Source: Alphaproteobacteria bacterium | GTDB lineage: Bacteria > Pseudomonadota > Alphaproteobacteria > Rs-D84 > CACZYB01 | NCBI GenBank assembly: GCA_017938435.1 | Contig: JAGBBO010000006.1 | Coordinates: 72,945-136,944, forward strand | DNA: 64,000 nt | Direction: 5' to 3' | Part shown: piece by piece, positions 34,842 to 43,419 of the stretch | Layout: each line of letters starts with the position of its first letter | Numbering within the stretch: position 1 is the first letter of the stretch | Made by a program: the position numbers and the translations under genes | Notes under the pieces: generated by a model | Seen by the model: the letters and a program-made list of their open reading frames with translations, nothing else | What the model was told of the DNA's origin: nothing | The model's database searches: none

Positions 34842-36431
34842 TTATATCTTTATTTTTGCCTCGAATACATCAGGAAGATCATTTTCATAAAGTATAACAT
34901 CATTCTTTTTAGAGTTAGCCGAAAGCCACTGTCTTGCTTCGGCAAGAGTATTTACCAAAATGATTTCTTGCTTTGATTTTTTCCCAGCGGTAAATGTATC
35001 AACAAATGATTTTATTCTTTCTGGCACAACGGCAATAACTATATCACAAGTATCAAGTGCCATATTTGCTACTTCAATATGTTGTGCATTATGTTCACGA
35101 CCAAGTTCAACCATTCCTGGTGTGATCAAAATTGCCCTTCCCTTTTTCTCCTTTGCAAGAATGTGAAGTGTAGAAAGTGCAGATTTGAATCCGGAAATAT
35201 TAGAATTAAAAGCATCATCAATAATTGTTAAATTATCTTGTTGTTTAACTTCTAATCTATGTTCTGTTTGAGGAAGTGTTTTTAGTGCAGCAATAATTGT
35301 ATCAGCAGGAATACCCAACTTTAATGCCATAATGAAAGCAAGAGAAATATTTTGTGCCTGATGAATACCAAAAACCGGAGCAGATATAGTATATTTTTGC
35401 TTGTTATACTCTAGTTTAAATTTAATACCATTTGATGAAACAGAAATATCAGAAGTTTTAAAATCTGTCGCAACAGTATGATACTTGTTTATATATTTTT
35501 CATCAACAAGATCGGAATTTATAATATATGCACCATCGTTGTTTATAACTGATTTTATTAAATCAAATTTTTCACGAGCAATAGCATCTTTTGATTTAAA
35601 ACTTTCGAAATGTGCTGAACCAACCGCTGTTAAAATTCCATATTGTGGCTTTATAAGATTGCAAATTTTTCTTATTCTTCCCTTTTTCGAAGTACCAACT
35701 TCTACAATAAAATATTTATATGATGGTTTCAATTCTTCCCTTATAACCCTTGTTATTCCCATAAGGGTATTGATACTACGAGCAGTAGTCATAGATGAAG
35801 AAACTGATGATAAAATATGATTCAATATATTTTTTGTGCTGGTTTTTCCAAACGACCCCGTAATTCCAATAACTATTGGATTGCATTTTTTAAGTATAGA
35901 TTTTGCCTCGGATACATACTTATGCTTTGTAAATACTTCAACTGGGAAAAGACAAATATTTGAAAGTATGAGCATAAATGGAAGACTTTGGATAAACAAA
36001 ACCATATATCCCATAACTTCACAAAAACAGTAAAATCCTTTTACATTAAGTTTGTATGTGTATAGTGAAAGTAAAGATAAAACCAAAACATCAAACAAAA
36101 ATGCAAGTTCAAGAATCCTTTTTAACCTTTTTGTTATATCAAGTTGTTTTTTTGCAAATCCAGAACGAGGATTGGGCGTCAAAATTGCAAAAATCAAAAA
36201 TAATCCTGAAATAATGGACATATCTAAATTATATATTTTTGTTCCTGTTGCAAAAATTGTATAAAAGAACAAAATTAAAGATAACTTTTTATCAATAAGT
36301 TGAAATTTTTTAAAAATAAATTTTGTAAAAGATATATTTCCATAATGTTCTTGTTGAAAAAAAAGACTATAGAACAAACTTCTTTTATACACAAAGAAAA
36401 GTCCAGATAAAAACATTAAAAATATAAGCAT
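34842..36431 (-). CDS. murF: UDP-MurNAc-tripeptide--D-Ala-D-Ala ligase MurF, membrane-anchored form
   Basis: A 529-residue Mur ligase. About 180 residues at the N terminus are largely hydrophobic with several membrane segments, in place of the usual MurF domain 1. The ATP-binding loop GITGSFGKTSTKN lies at about 189-200, followed by STLHI/ITPGMVELG and a C-terminal domain. MurF adds D-Ala-D-Ala to the UDP-MurNAc tripeptide. The membrane-anchored layout is known from epsilonproteobacterial MurF, where the gene also sits by an alpha/beta hydrolase gene (as in H. pylori HP0739-HP0740), so the pair may have been acquired. It starts three bases after the hydrolase stop with AAAGGAATAATAA as ribosome site. 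No other murF is in the dcw cluster. Confidence 0.8.
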   Translation of the reverse strand: MLIFLMFLSGLFFVYKRSLFYSLFFQQEHYGNISFTKFIFKKFQLIDKKLSLILFFYTIFATGTKIYNLDMSIISGLFLIFAILTPNPRSGFAKKQLDITKRLKRILELAFLFDVLVLSLLSLYTYKLNVKGFYCFCEVMGYMVLFIQSLPFMLILSNICLFPVEVFTKHKYVSEAKSILKKCNPIVIGITGSFGKTSTKNILNHILSSVSSSMTTARSINTLMGITRVIREELKPSYKYFIVEVGTSKKGRIRKICNLIKPQYGILTAVGSAHFESFKSKDAIAREKFDLIKSVINNDGAYIINSDLVDEKYINKYHTVATDFKTSDISVSSNGIKFKLEYNKQKYTISAPVFGIHQAQNISLAFIMALKLGIPADTIIAALKTLPQTEHRLEVKQQDNLTIIDDAFNSNISGFKSALSTLHILAKEKKGRAILITPGMVELGREHNAQHIEVANMALDTCDIVIAVVPERIKSFVDTFTAGKKSKQEIILVNTLAEARQWLSANSKKNDVILYENDLPDVFEAKIKI

Positions 36432-36434
36432 TTA

Positions 36435-37199
36435 TTATTCCTTTATATTATTTAAAATTATTGATGTCACCTGATATTTTCCAGCAGTTAAAATACCATT
36501 ATGATCGAATGTTGGAAGAATATAAAATTTAGAATCTTTTATCAATTTATGATATTTTTTACCAAAATACACAGGTGTAACAGTATCATTTTCACCATAA
36601 ATTAAAACGGTTGGAACAGAAACCTTTCTTGCAATAGGAGCAAGATTTTCCATAACTGTTTTTTTCAAAATCTCTCGCATTAAAGGTTGAGCATTTTTAT
36701 AATCACTACTTGCGAATCTTTCATAATATTTACGATAAAGAGCCGATGTCATAACATCCTTTCCTATTACTTTATAAATAATTTTAAGACCACGCGCACC
36801 AGTTATAATAAGTTGTCGAAACAGTTTTTTGTGTTTTTTTAGTCCGGCACCTGCCAAAATAAAAGCACCAGAAATCAAATCTGGATAATTAGCACCAATA
36901 TAGATACCAATCCTACCACCAAAAGAATGACCAATAATATATACTTTATCTTTCTTTGAAAACTGGGTTTTTATAAAATATGCGATAATATCAGTATAGT
37001 TAGATACAGAAAGAACAGATTCTGGTTGTGGACTTTCACCAAATCCAGGAAGGTCAATTAAATAACAATCATAATCCGAAAGTTCATTTGCAATAGGTCT
37101 AAGATTTTCAAGAGAATGCCCCCAACCGTGAAGCAAAACAAACTTTACATTAGATTTTTTTGCACCTTTTATATATTCAAAATGTAAATCTTTATACAT
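36435..37199 (-). CDS. Alpha/beta hydrolase
   Basis: A 254-residue alpha/beta-hydrolase. The oxyanion segment is LLHGWGHS, the nucleophile elbow GHSFGG, the acid in GENDTVTP and the His in FDHNG. The substrate is unknown; relatives are often named as meta-cleavage hydrolases (MhpC-like). It is translated just ahead of murF, an arrangement also seen in epsilonproteobacteria, which hints at a role in wall or lipid metabolism rather than aromatic degradation. Confidence 0.8.
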   Translation of the reverse strand: MYKDLHFEYIKGAKKSNVKFVLLHGWGHSLENLRPIANELSDYDCYLIDLPGFGESPQPESVLSVSNYTDIIAYFIKTQFSKKDKVYIIGHSFGGRIGIYIGANYPDLISGAFILAGAGLKKHKKLFRQLIITGARGLKIIYKVIGKDVMTSALYRKYYERFASSDYKNAQPLMREILKKTVMENLAPIARKVSVPTVLIYGENDTVTPVYFGKKYHKLIKDSKFYILPTFDHNGILTAGKYQVTSIILNNIKE

Positions 37200-37268
37200 A
37201 ATATTCCTTTGTTTTATTTGTGTTAATTATACAATAATATAAGAAAAAAGACAAAGAAAATCTTTATC

Positions 37269-37297
37269 TTGATTTTTCCTTTGGTTTTTAGTATTAT
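37269..37297 (+). promoter_or_regulatory. Promoter of the SRP RNA gene
   Basis: TTGATT (37269-37274), 17-base spacer, TATTAT (37292-37297). The RNA starts about seven bases later. Confidence 0.7.
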
Positions 37298-37303
37298 GTT
37301 TCT

Positions 37304-37390
37304 GAGGTTTGACGGACAACCTTTATAATCAAACTGGTCAGGTTCGGAAGAAAGCAGCCAAGGTTGTGATAGTTGGGTCGTCAATACCTC
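37304..37390 (+). ncRNA. ffs: Signal recognition particle RNA (4.5S, small bacterial type)
   Basis: About 87 nt. The conserved apical loop is present (GGTCAGGTTCGGAAGAAAGC, then AGCCAAGG), and the ends GAGGT...TGACG and CGTCA...ACCTC pair. It binds Ffh to target membrane proteins to the inner membrane. The 3' end abuts the convergent DUF3126 gene. Confidence 0.95.
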
Positions 37391-37391
37391 G

Positions 37392-37601
37392 TTATTCCAA
37401 ATCTATATCAATAATTGACATATTAAAATCATAAGATATTTCACCTTCATCTTCGTCACGATAGATTGTTCCGATGAATTCAGATGCAATATAAACCTCT
37501 GCCATATCAGCATCGGATTTACTTAATTTCAAATTTATATCTTGATTACCAAATTTATTTCTTAGGTATGATGTTAATTTTAAGAGGTCTTGTTGTATCA
37601 T
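37392..37601 (-). CDS. DUF3126 family protein
   Basis: A 69-residue protein that matches DUF3126 over its full length: YLRNKFGN near the front, AEVYIASEFIGTIYRDEDEG in the middle and a final SIIDIDLE. The family is found in alphaproteobacteria and has no known function. AAGGAGATTATT precedes the ATG. Confidence 0.9.
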   Translation of the reverse strand: MIQQDLLKLTSYLRNKFGNQDINLKLSKSDADMAEVYIASEFIGTIYRDEDEGEISYDFNMSIIDIDLE

Positions 37602-37653
37602 AATAATCTCCTTTGTTTATATATATTTTACAATATTTATACATATAAAGCAA

Positions 37654-37682
37654 AGAAAAAAAATAGGCCCAATATTGGGCCT
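37654..37682 (-). terminator. Terminator after the lipoprotein gene at 37690-38190
   Basis: AGGCCCAATATTGGGCCT palindrome (37665-37682) followed on the minus strand by ATTTTTTTT. Confidence 0.85.
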
Positions 37683-37689
37683 TTGGATT

Positions 37690-38190
37690 TTAACTATTAA
37701 ATGCCTCTATTAAAACATTGATTTGCGATTCATCATAATAAGGTTTCTTTTCTTCACCTTGTTTATAAGTTCTTTCGGTTTTGCCTTTTGTTTTATCATC
37801 AATTTCTTTTGATAAGACACTTCCATCTCTGTAATAAGTTACCAAAGTGAATTTGTTTCCATCAGAACTTTTCTTAAAATAATTTCTTACTTGTTTAGAA
37901 CTTGGGTAAAAAATAATTCCATTTAATTGTTCGCCGTTTTCATAATAAGAAATATAACTTCCACTTGATTTTATGTATCCGGTAATTTTTTCACCATTAA
38001 CATCACAATATTTGAAATTTCCTTTTGATGTTTTATCACAAATAAACGCATCTACTTCATTTTCATAGACTTTGTATGTTTGTGTTTTTTGTGGTTTTGA
38101 GTCTGATGTATTATTCATATGATAGTTATTTGTTGTTTCAGTAGAGCTACAAGCTGCTAGCACACATAAAATAGGCAATACTTTTTTCAT
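37690..38190 (-). CDS. Lipoprotein of unknown function
   Basis: A 166-residue lipoprotein with lipobox LAAC (Cys about residue 14). After a Ser/Thr/Asn-rich spacer the mature part has beta-rich units (GEKITGYIKSSGSYISYYEN, then GEQLNGIIFYPSSKQVRNYF), similar to MORN-like or antitoxin-repeat folds in layout, though no family is certain. Probably anchored in the envelope. Confidence 0.65.
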   Translation of the reverse strand: MKKVLPILCVLAACSSTETTNNYHMNNTSDSKPQKTQTYKVYENEVDAFICDKTSKGNFKYCDVNGEKITGYIKSSGSYISYYENGEQLNGIIFYPSSKQVRNYFKKSSDGNKFTLVTYYRDGSVLSKEIDDKTKGKTERTYKQGEEKKPYYDESQINVLIEAFNS

Positions 38191-38250
38191 AAAAACCTCC
38201 TTTATTTGTTAAACAAAATAATTATCCATCAAAATTGAACACTTTGCAAA

Positions 38251-38286
38251 TAGAAGAAATCCCTAGGCTTTCAAACCTAGGGATTT
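38251..38286 (-). terminator. Terminator between two minus-strand genes
   Basis: AAATCCCTAGG (38257-38267), loop, CCTAGGGATTT (38276-38286). On the minus strand it is followed by CTTCTATTT, a weak T tract. Confidence 0.6.
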
Positions 38287-38310
38287 TATATTTGGATTGC
38301 CCCCAAATTT

Positions 38311-38658
38311 TTATGCTGTCTTTCTTTCTGATGTTGAAAGATTAAGTTCTCTTTCAAGAAGAAGCATTTGTTCGCGTGTATCTTCAAAAATAAATAATTT
38401 GATTTTATCAGATAATTCTTTATCACTCATATCACGAGTATTTTCTGCAAAAGACTGTCTTTTGATTTGAAATGATGTATATGCACCCAAAAGATCACTT
38501 CTTTCAAGACTATCAACATTTCCCATACCACCAGCCTTTATATTTCTTGCAATGGCATCTTTTAATGATACAGTTTCACCAGATTTATTAACCCAAACTG
38601 TTTCTTCTAGGATTGTATCGATAACCGTCATTAAAACTGTTTTATTTTTACTCTCCAT
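38311..38658 (-). CDS. Unrecognised small cytoplasmic protein
   Basis: A 115-residue soluble protein. ATG at 38658 is chosen because AAAGGAG lies six bases upstream; an earlier ATG directly abuts that site, the same arrangement as at 30803. The sequence is charged and helical (FIFEDTREQMLLLERELNLS near the end). No family recognised. It diverges from mraZ with 230 bases between. Confidence 0.5.
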   Translation of the reverse strand: MESKNKTVLMTVIDTILEETVWVNKSGETVSLKDAIARNIKAGGMGNVDSLERSDLLGAYTSFQIKRQSFAENTRDMSDKELSDKIKLFIFEDTREQMLLLERELNLSTSERKTA

Positions 38659-38842
38659 TTTCATCTCCTTTGTTAATTAGTGTTGCTGTTTGTTCCGCTC
38701 CATACCCTTATTTATGAATCATTCCGATTCTGTTGTCAAGTAAAAAAAACAAAAAAAATCATTTTTATTTAAAAAAGTTTATTTTTTACACAAAAAATTA
38801 CATTTTTGGCATACGAAACCATATAAAAACATATTTTTGTCA

Positions 38843-38871
38843 TTGACAACCACGAAATACCATAATATGAT
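38843..38871 (+). promoter_or_regulatory. Promoter of the dcw cluster (mraZ)
   Basis: Consensus TTGACA (38843-38848), 17-base spacer, TATGAT (38866-38871). I see no TGGG direct repeats of the MraZ-binding type near it. Confidence 0.75.
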
Positions 38872-38895
38872 GGACTCGAAATAGAGGTAAAAATT

Positions 38896-39345
38896 ATGTT
38901 ATTTTTGGGAACTATTGAAAATAAAATTGATACAAAAGGACGCGTAAGTGTGCCTTCGGATTTTCGTATGGCAACCAAAAATGATGATTTCCAAGGTGTA
39001 ATACTTTATCATTCCTTTACTCATAAGTGTATCGAAGGTTGCACAATGCAAAGAATGGAACAACTTTCTGATGCAACAGATAATTTGGATTTGTTTAGCG
39101 AAGAAAATGAAAATCTAAATTCACTTATTTTTTCAGATGCAAGACAACTTTCTTTTGATGTAACAGGAAGAATTGTAATTCCTGCTGATTTAATTGAATT
39201 TGCCGGAATAAAGGGAAATGCTCTTTTTGTCGGTCGTGGTAAAACTTTTCAAATATGGGATAAGGATGAATTTGAAAAGTATCAAAAGGAAACAAGAGAA
39301 AAGGCATTTAAAAATAGACCTTCACTTTCTTTTAAAAAGGATTAA
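38896..39345 (+). CDS. mraZ: Transcriptional regulator MraZ
   Basis: A 149-residue protein with two SpoVT/AbrB-like halves: DTKGRVSVPSDFR (residues 13-25) and VTGRIVIPADLIEFAGI (about 93-109). MraZ is the conserved first gene of the dcw cluster and a DNA-binding repressor of it in E. coli. It is three bases from rsmH, and AGAGGT precedes the ATG. Confidence 0.93.
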   Translation: MLFLGTIENKIDTKGRVSVPSDFRMATKNDDFQGVILYHSFTHKCIEGCTMQRMEQLSDATDNLDLFSEENENLNSLIFSDARQLSFDVTGRIVIPADLIEFAGIKGNALFVGRGKTFQIWDKDEFEKYQKETREKAFKNRPSLSFKKD

Positions 39346-39347
39346 GT

Positions 39348-40274
39348 ATGCAAAATACTCCCCATATACCAGTAATGCTTAACGAAGTGTTAGAAAATCT
39401 TAACATAAAAGATGGCGGTGTATATATAGATGGGACATTCGGAAATGGTGGATATACATCTGCAATACTTGATGCCAAAAATACAAAAGTAATTGCATTT
39501 GATAGGGATGAAACTGTTCTTCCTAGGGTAAAAGAAGTAAAAGAAAAATATGGCGATAGATTTATTTTTTTTCAAGAATGTTTTTCAAAAATCCTTCCAA
39601 CATTAAAACAAAATGATATTAAGCGTGTTGATGGACTTGTCTTAGATATTGGCGTTTCATCAATGCAAATTGATACTCCAGAACGGGGATTTTCATTCAG
39701 ATTTGATGCACCACTTTCTATGGCAATGGGACAAAACAACCTTGATGCCAAAGAGGTAATAAATAATATGTCCGAATCTGAATTATCAGATATATTTTAC
39801 AAATACGGTGAAGAACCAAGATCAAGAGCTATTGCCAGACGCATTGTAAGTATTCGTGGGGAAAAACCTATAAAAACTACTTTTGAATTGGTTAATATAA
39901 TCAAAAATATTGTTGGGGAATGGCAAGCAACAAAAGTTGTGCCACGAATCTTTCAGGCACTAAGAATTTATGTGAATGATGAACTTGGCGAACTTGAAAA
40001 GGTTTTAGGTGATAGCGAATCTATTCTATCAAGTGGAGGAAGATTAGTTGTTGTAGATTTTCATTCTTTGGAAGATAGAATTGTCAAAAATTTTATAAAA
40101 GAAAAAACTGAAATAAAACAGGCTGTATCTAGATATATTCCTGTGGCTATTGAAAATAATCAAAAATTATCCTTTAAAAGTGTTAATAAAAATGCTATAA
40201 TTCCATCTAAGCAAGAAGTTGAGATGAACCCAAGGGCTCATTCTGCAAAACTTCGTGTGATGGAAAAATTGTAA
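39348..40274 (+). CDS. rsmH: 16S rRNA (cytosine(1402)-N4)-methyltransferase
   Basis: A 308-residue SAM-dependent methyltransferase (formerly MraW). The SAM site is YIDGTFGNGGYTSAI and a LVLDIGVSSMQID segment follows, with the family ending NPRAHSAKLRVMEK. It methylates C1402 in the ribosome decoding centre. Standard dcw position. Confidence 0.95.
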   Translation: MQNTPHIPVMLNEVLENLNIKDGGVYIDGTFGNGGYTSAILDAKNTKVIAFDRDETVLPRVKEVKEKYGDRFIFFQECFSKILPTLKQNDIKRVDGLVLDIGVSSMQIDTPERGFSFRFDAPLSMAMGQNNLDAKEVINNMSESELSDIFYKYGEEPRSRAIARRIVSIRGEKPIKTTFELVNIIKNIVGEWQATKVVPRIFQALRIYVNDELGELEKVLGDSESILSSGGRLVVVDFHSLEDRIVKNFIKEKTEIKQAVSRYIPVAIENNQKLSFKSVNKNAIIPSKQEVEMNPRAHSAKLRVMEKL

Positions 40275-40293
40275 TTTTGTTAAAGGGTAAAAA

Positions 40294-40593
40294 GTGAATA
40301 AGTCTAAGTTGTTATTTTTTTCATTTCTTGGCATACTTGAGATAGGTCTTGCTATACTTTCTTTTGTATTACAGTTAAAAATAAATCAATTTGATAAAAA
40401 TATAAGTATAAATAAAGATGAAATTGCAAGAACTGATATTGAAATAAAAATTCTTAAAACTGAAATTTCACATTTGACTTCTATTACAAAAATAAAGGAT
40501 ATTTCGAATACATACCTTCCAAATTATAAAAATATTACTCCTAATGATTTTGTAAGAGTAATAGATATTCCTGTAAATCCACAATTTGAGTAA
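40294..40593 (+). CDS. ftsL: Cell division protein FtsL
   Basis: A 99-residue protein with a GTG start after AAAGGG, one N-terminal membrane segment (about residues 7-26) and a short periplasmic helical region ending in PNDFVRVIDIP. Sequence identity in this family is low, so the call rests on size, topology and its place between rsmH and ftsI. FtsL joins FtsB and FtsQ to activate FtsWI. Confidence 0.8.
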   Translation: MNKSKLLFFSFLGILEIGLAILSFVLQLKINQFDKNISINKDEIARTDIEIKILKTEISHLTSITKIKDISNTYLPNYKNITPNDFVRVIDIPVNPQFE

Positions 40594-40596
40594 AAA

Positions 40597-42267
40597 ATGA
40601 AAAACTTTTTGAAAAAAATTTTTAAATATGAAGAAAAAGAGCCTACAGGTTTTTTGTTTGGCGATGATATTCCATTGGAATGGATTCCTGTTAAAAATAA
40701 ATCTGTTGCCGAAGGAAGAATCGTTTTTATTTCATCAGTATGTATTTTATTATTTTCTTTAATAATTATTAGAATTTTATCAATAAATATTGATTTTAGT
40801 TTTTTACATGAAAAAAATACCGTAAATAAAAATGTATCTTCGTTTTACAGGCCTGATATTGTTGATAGAAATGGGGAAATATTGGCAACAAATCTTCAGA
40901 CATTTGATTTATATGTTGAACCTCATAATATGGTGGATCCTGAAATATCAACACGAAAACTTTTAACAATATTACCAGACTTGAAATATAATGATGTTAT
41001 AAAAAAGGTAAAGTCGAAAAAAAAGTTTATTTATCTTGCTAGAAAAATTTCGCCAAGTGAACGCGAACGAATCATTTTGATTGGTGAACCTGGTTTCCAA
41101 TTTATAAAAAATGAAGGTCGTGTTTACCCTCAATTAAATCTTTTCTCTCATGTTATAGGAAGTGTCGATGTTGATAATAAGGCGATGAGTGGTATTGAAA
41201 AATATATTGATGATAACAAGTTGGTAAATCAAAAAAAGCCTATAACACTTTCCCTTGATATGTATATTCAAGATGCAATCAGGCAAAACCTTTTAAAGGC
41301 TATGGAAAATTATGGTGCAAAAAGTGCCGGTGGTATAGTTATTGATGTTAAAACTGGGGAAATTTTGGGAATGGTTTCTCTTCCAGATTTTCTTAACAGT
41401 GATTACAAAGATGTTGTATTAAATCCTCTTTATAACAATCATACTACATTGGATGTATATGAAGTTGGATCTGTTATGAAAATTTTCAATACGGCACTTG
41501 CAATAGAAAATGGATATCCAAATGATAAAATATTTGATGTATCAAAAGTATTTATGGTTGGAAGTTATAGAATCAAAGACTCTCATCCTAAAAAATGGCT
41601 TTTGAATATGGCCGAAGGTTTTATTTATTCATCGAATATTGTTATGGCAAATATTGCAAAAGATTTAGGTATTGAAAAGCAACAAGAATTTTTAAATAAA
41701 TTAAATCTTCTTTCAAAAATAAATATAGAACTTCCTGAACGAGGACAACCTTTACTTCCAAAAGAATGGAATGAGCACGCAAACGCAACTATTGGATATG
41801 GATATGGTTTATCACCAACTATGCTTCATATTGTAACAGCAGTTAATGCTATTGTAAATGATGGTTTGTTTATAAATCCAACTATACTTAAACGCGATGA
41901 AAATTCACTTTTAAAATCATATCAGGTAGTAAGTCCAGAAACTTCGGATGCTATGCGAAAATTGATGAGATTAGTTGTGACAAATGGAACTGGATATATG
42001 GCAAATCTTCACAATATTTTAGTTGGTGGGAAAACTGGAACTTCGTATAAACTTGTTAATGGAAAATATGATACAAGCAAGACAAGAACTTTTTTCCTTT
42101 CTATATTTCCAACAGACAACCCTAAATATACTATGCTTATTATGCTTGATGAAGCAAAGAATAATGGGTGTGATACAGCAGCTTGCACAACGGTTCCTGT
42201 ATCTGCAAAAATCATTGATGATATAACACCAATATTAAATCTTGATTTAAAAATTTCAAAAAAATAA
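40597..42267 (+). CDS. ftsI: Peptidoglycan D,D-transpeptidase FtsI (PBP3)
   Basis: A 556-residue class B penicillin-binding protein: one membrane anchor (about residues 45-65), a pedestal region starting YRPDIVDRNGEILATN, and the transpeptidase domain with S-x-x-K in GSVMKIF, S-x-N in YSSNIVMAN and K-T-G in GGKTGTSYK. It crosslinks septal peptidoglycan with FtsW and is the target of beta-lactams. Three bases after ftsL. Confidence 0.95.
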   Translation: MKNFLKKIFKYEEKEPTGFLFGDDIPLEWIPVKNKSVAEGRIVFISSVCILLFSLIIIRILSINIDFSFLHEKNTVNKNVSSFYRPDIVDRNGEILATNLQTFDLYVEPHNMVDPEISTRKLLTILPDLKYNDVIKKVKSKKKFIYLARKISPSERERIILIGEPGFQFIKNEGRVYPQLNLFSHVIGSVDVDNKAMSGIEKYIDDNKLVNQKKPITLSLDMYIQDAIRQNLLKAMENYGAKSAGGIVIDVKTGEILGMVSLPDFLNSDYKDVVLNPLYNNHTTLDVYEVGSVMKIFNTALAIENGYPNDKIFDVSKVFMVGSYRIKDSHPKKWLLNMAEGFIYSSNIVMANIAKDLGIEKQQEFLNKLNLLSKINIELPERGQPLLPKEWNEHANATIGYGYGLSPTMLHIVTAVNAIVNDGLFINPTILKRDENSLLKSYQVVSPETSDAMRKLMRLVVTNGTGYMANLHNILVGGKTGTSYKLVNGKYDTSKTRTFFLSIFPTDNPKYTMLIMLDEAKNNGCDTAACTTVPVSAKIIDDITPILNLDLKISKK

Positions 42268-42295
42268 AAAAATACTTAAGAATCAATTAAATTTG

Positions 42296-42304
42296 TGCTA
42301 TAAT
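42296..42304 (+). promoter_or_regulatory. Possible internal promoter before mraY
   Basis: Extended -10 element TGCTATAAT (42296-42304) in the only sizeable gap of the dcw operon; the -35 is weak. Confidence 0.4.
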
Positions 42305-42331
42305 ATAAAAAAATAACGAAAGAGGCGTAAA

Positions 42332-43405
42332 ATGTTTTATAGTTTAAGTGCAAATTTTGACGGTATATTCAATCTTTTTAGATATATCACTTTTAGAACT
42401 GGGGCATCACTTTTGACATCCCTTTTTATCTATATTCTTTTAGGAGATAAATTTATAAACTTTATTAAAACTAAGTTTACTCAACCTATAAGAAAAGAAG
42501 GACCACAGACGCACCTTAAAAAACAAGGAACTCCTACTATGGGTGGAGTATTGATACTTTTTTCAATACTAGTATCTTCGCTTTTGTGGTGTAATTTAAG
42601 CAATGGATATGTTTGGATTGTTCTTTTCACAATGTGTTCATTTGGAATGATTGGTTTTGTTGATGATTATTTCAAAGTTGTTCATGGAAATGCGTATCGT
42701 GGACTTTCTGCAAAATTAAGACTTATTCTTCAATTTACACTAAGTTGGATTGTTTGTTTTGGTATTTATAGACTTATGCCAAACGAATTTAAGATGACAA
42801 TAACAATTCCATTCTTCAAGAATATCTTGTGGAATCTTGGCATACTTTATTTTGTATTTGTGGCATTTGTTATTGTGGGAACTGCAAATGCTGTAAATCT
42901 TACTGATGGTATTGATGGACTTGCAAGTATGACAATGGTAAGTTCATTTGCTGTATTCTTGCTTGTATCATATTTGATAGGTAGAGCTGATTATTCTCTT
43001 TACCTTTTCCTTCCTTATGTGCCTGGTGTTGGAGAAGTGACAGTTTTAGTTGGTTCAATAATTGGGGCGGTATTAGGCTTTTTATGGTTCAATGCTTATC
43101 CTGCAAAAATATTTATGGGGGATGTTGGTTCTCTTGCTTTGGGAGCAGCATTGGGTGTAATTAGTGTTATTACAAAAAATGAATTTTTACTTCTTATTTG
43201 TGGGGCAATTTTTGTTGTTGAAGCAATGTCTGTTATGCTTCAGATTGCATCTTATAAATTTAGAGGGAAAAGGCTTTTCCGTATGGCACCAATTCATCAT
43301 CACTTTGAACTTAAGGGGTGGAGTGAACAAACTGTTGTCATAAGATTTTGGATTATATCAATAATACTGGCTTTGATTGCATTATCATCGCTTAAAATCA
43401 GATAA
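42332..43405 (+). CDS. mraY: Phospho-MurNAc-pentapeptide transferase MraY
   Basis: A 357-residue, roughly ten-span membrane enzyme. Signature segments: GFVDDYFKV, NAVNLTDGIDGLA, FMGDVGSLALGAALG and the His-rich loop PIHHHFELKGWSE. It moves phospho-MurNAc-pentapeptide from UDP to undecaprenyl phosphate, giving lipid I. It follows ftsI directly; murE and murF, which usually lie between, are absent. Confidence 0.96.
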   Translation: MFYSLSANFDGIFNLFRYITFRTGASLLTSLFIYILLGDKFINFIKTKFTQPIRKEGPQTHLKKQGTPTMGGVLILFSILVSSLLWCNLSNGYVWIVLFTMCSFGMIGFVDDYFKVVHGNAYRGLSAKLRLILQFTLSWIVCFGIYRLMPNEFKMTITIPFFKNILWNLGILYFVFVAFVIVGTANAVNLTDGIDGLASMTMVSSFAVFLLVSYLIGRADYSLYLFLPYVPGVGEVTVLVGSIIGAVLGFLWFNAYPAKIFMGDVGSLALGAALGVISVITKNEFLLLICGAIFVVEAMSVMLQIASYKFRGKRLFRMAPIHHHFELKGWSEQTVVIRFWIISIILALIALSSLKIR

Positions 43406-43419
43406 TTTTAGAGGAAAAA

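Noticed and set aside
38800-38895. MraZ operator (repeated TGGG) before mraZ
   Set aside because: No suitably spaced TGGG repeats occur in the promoter region.
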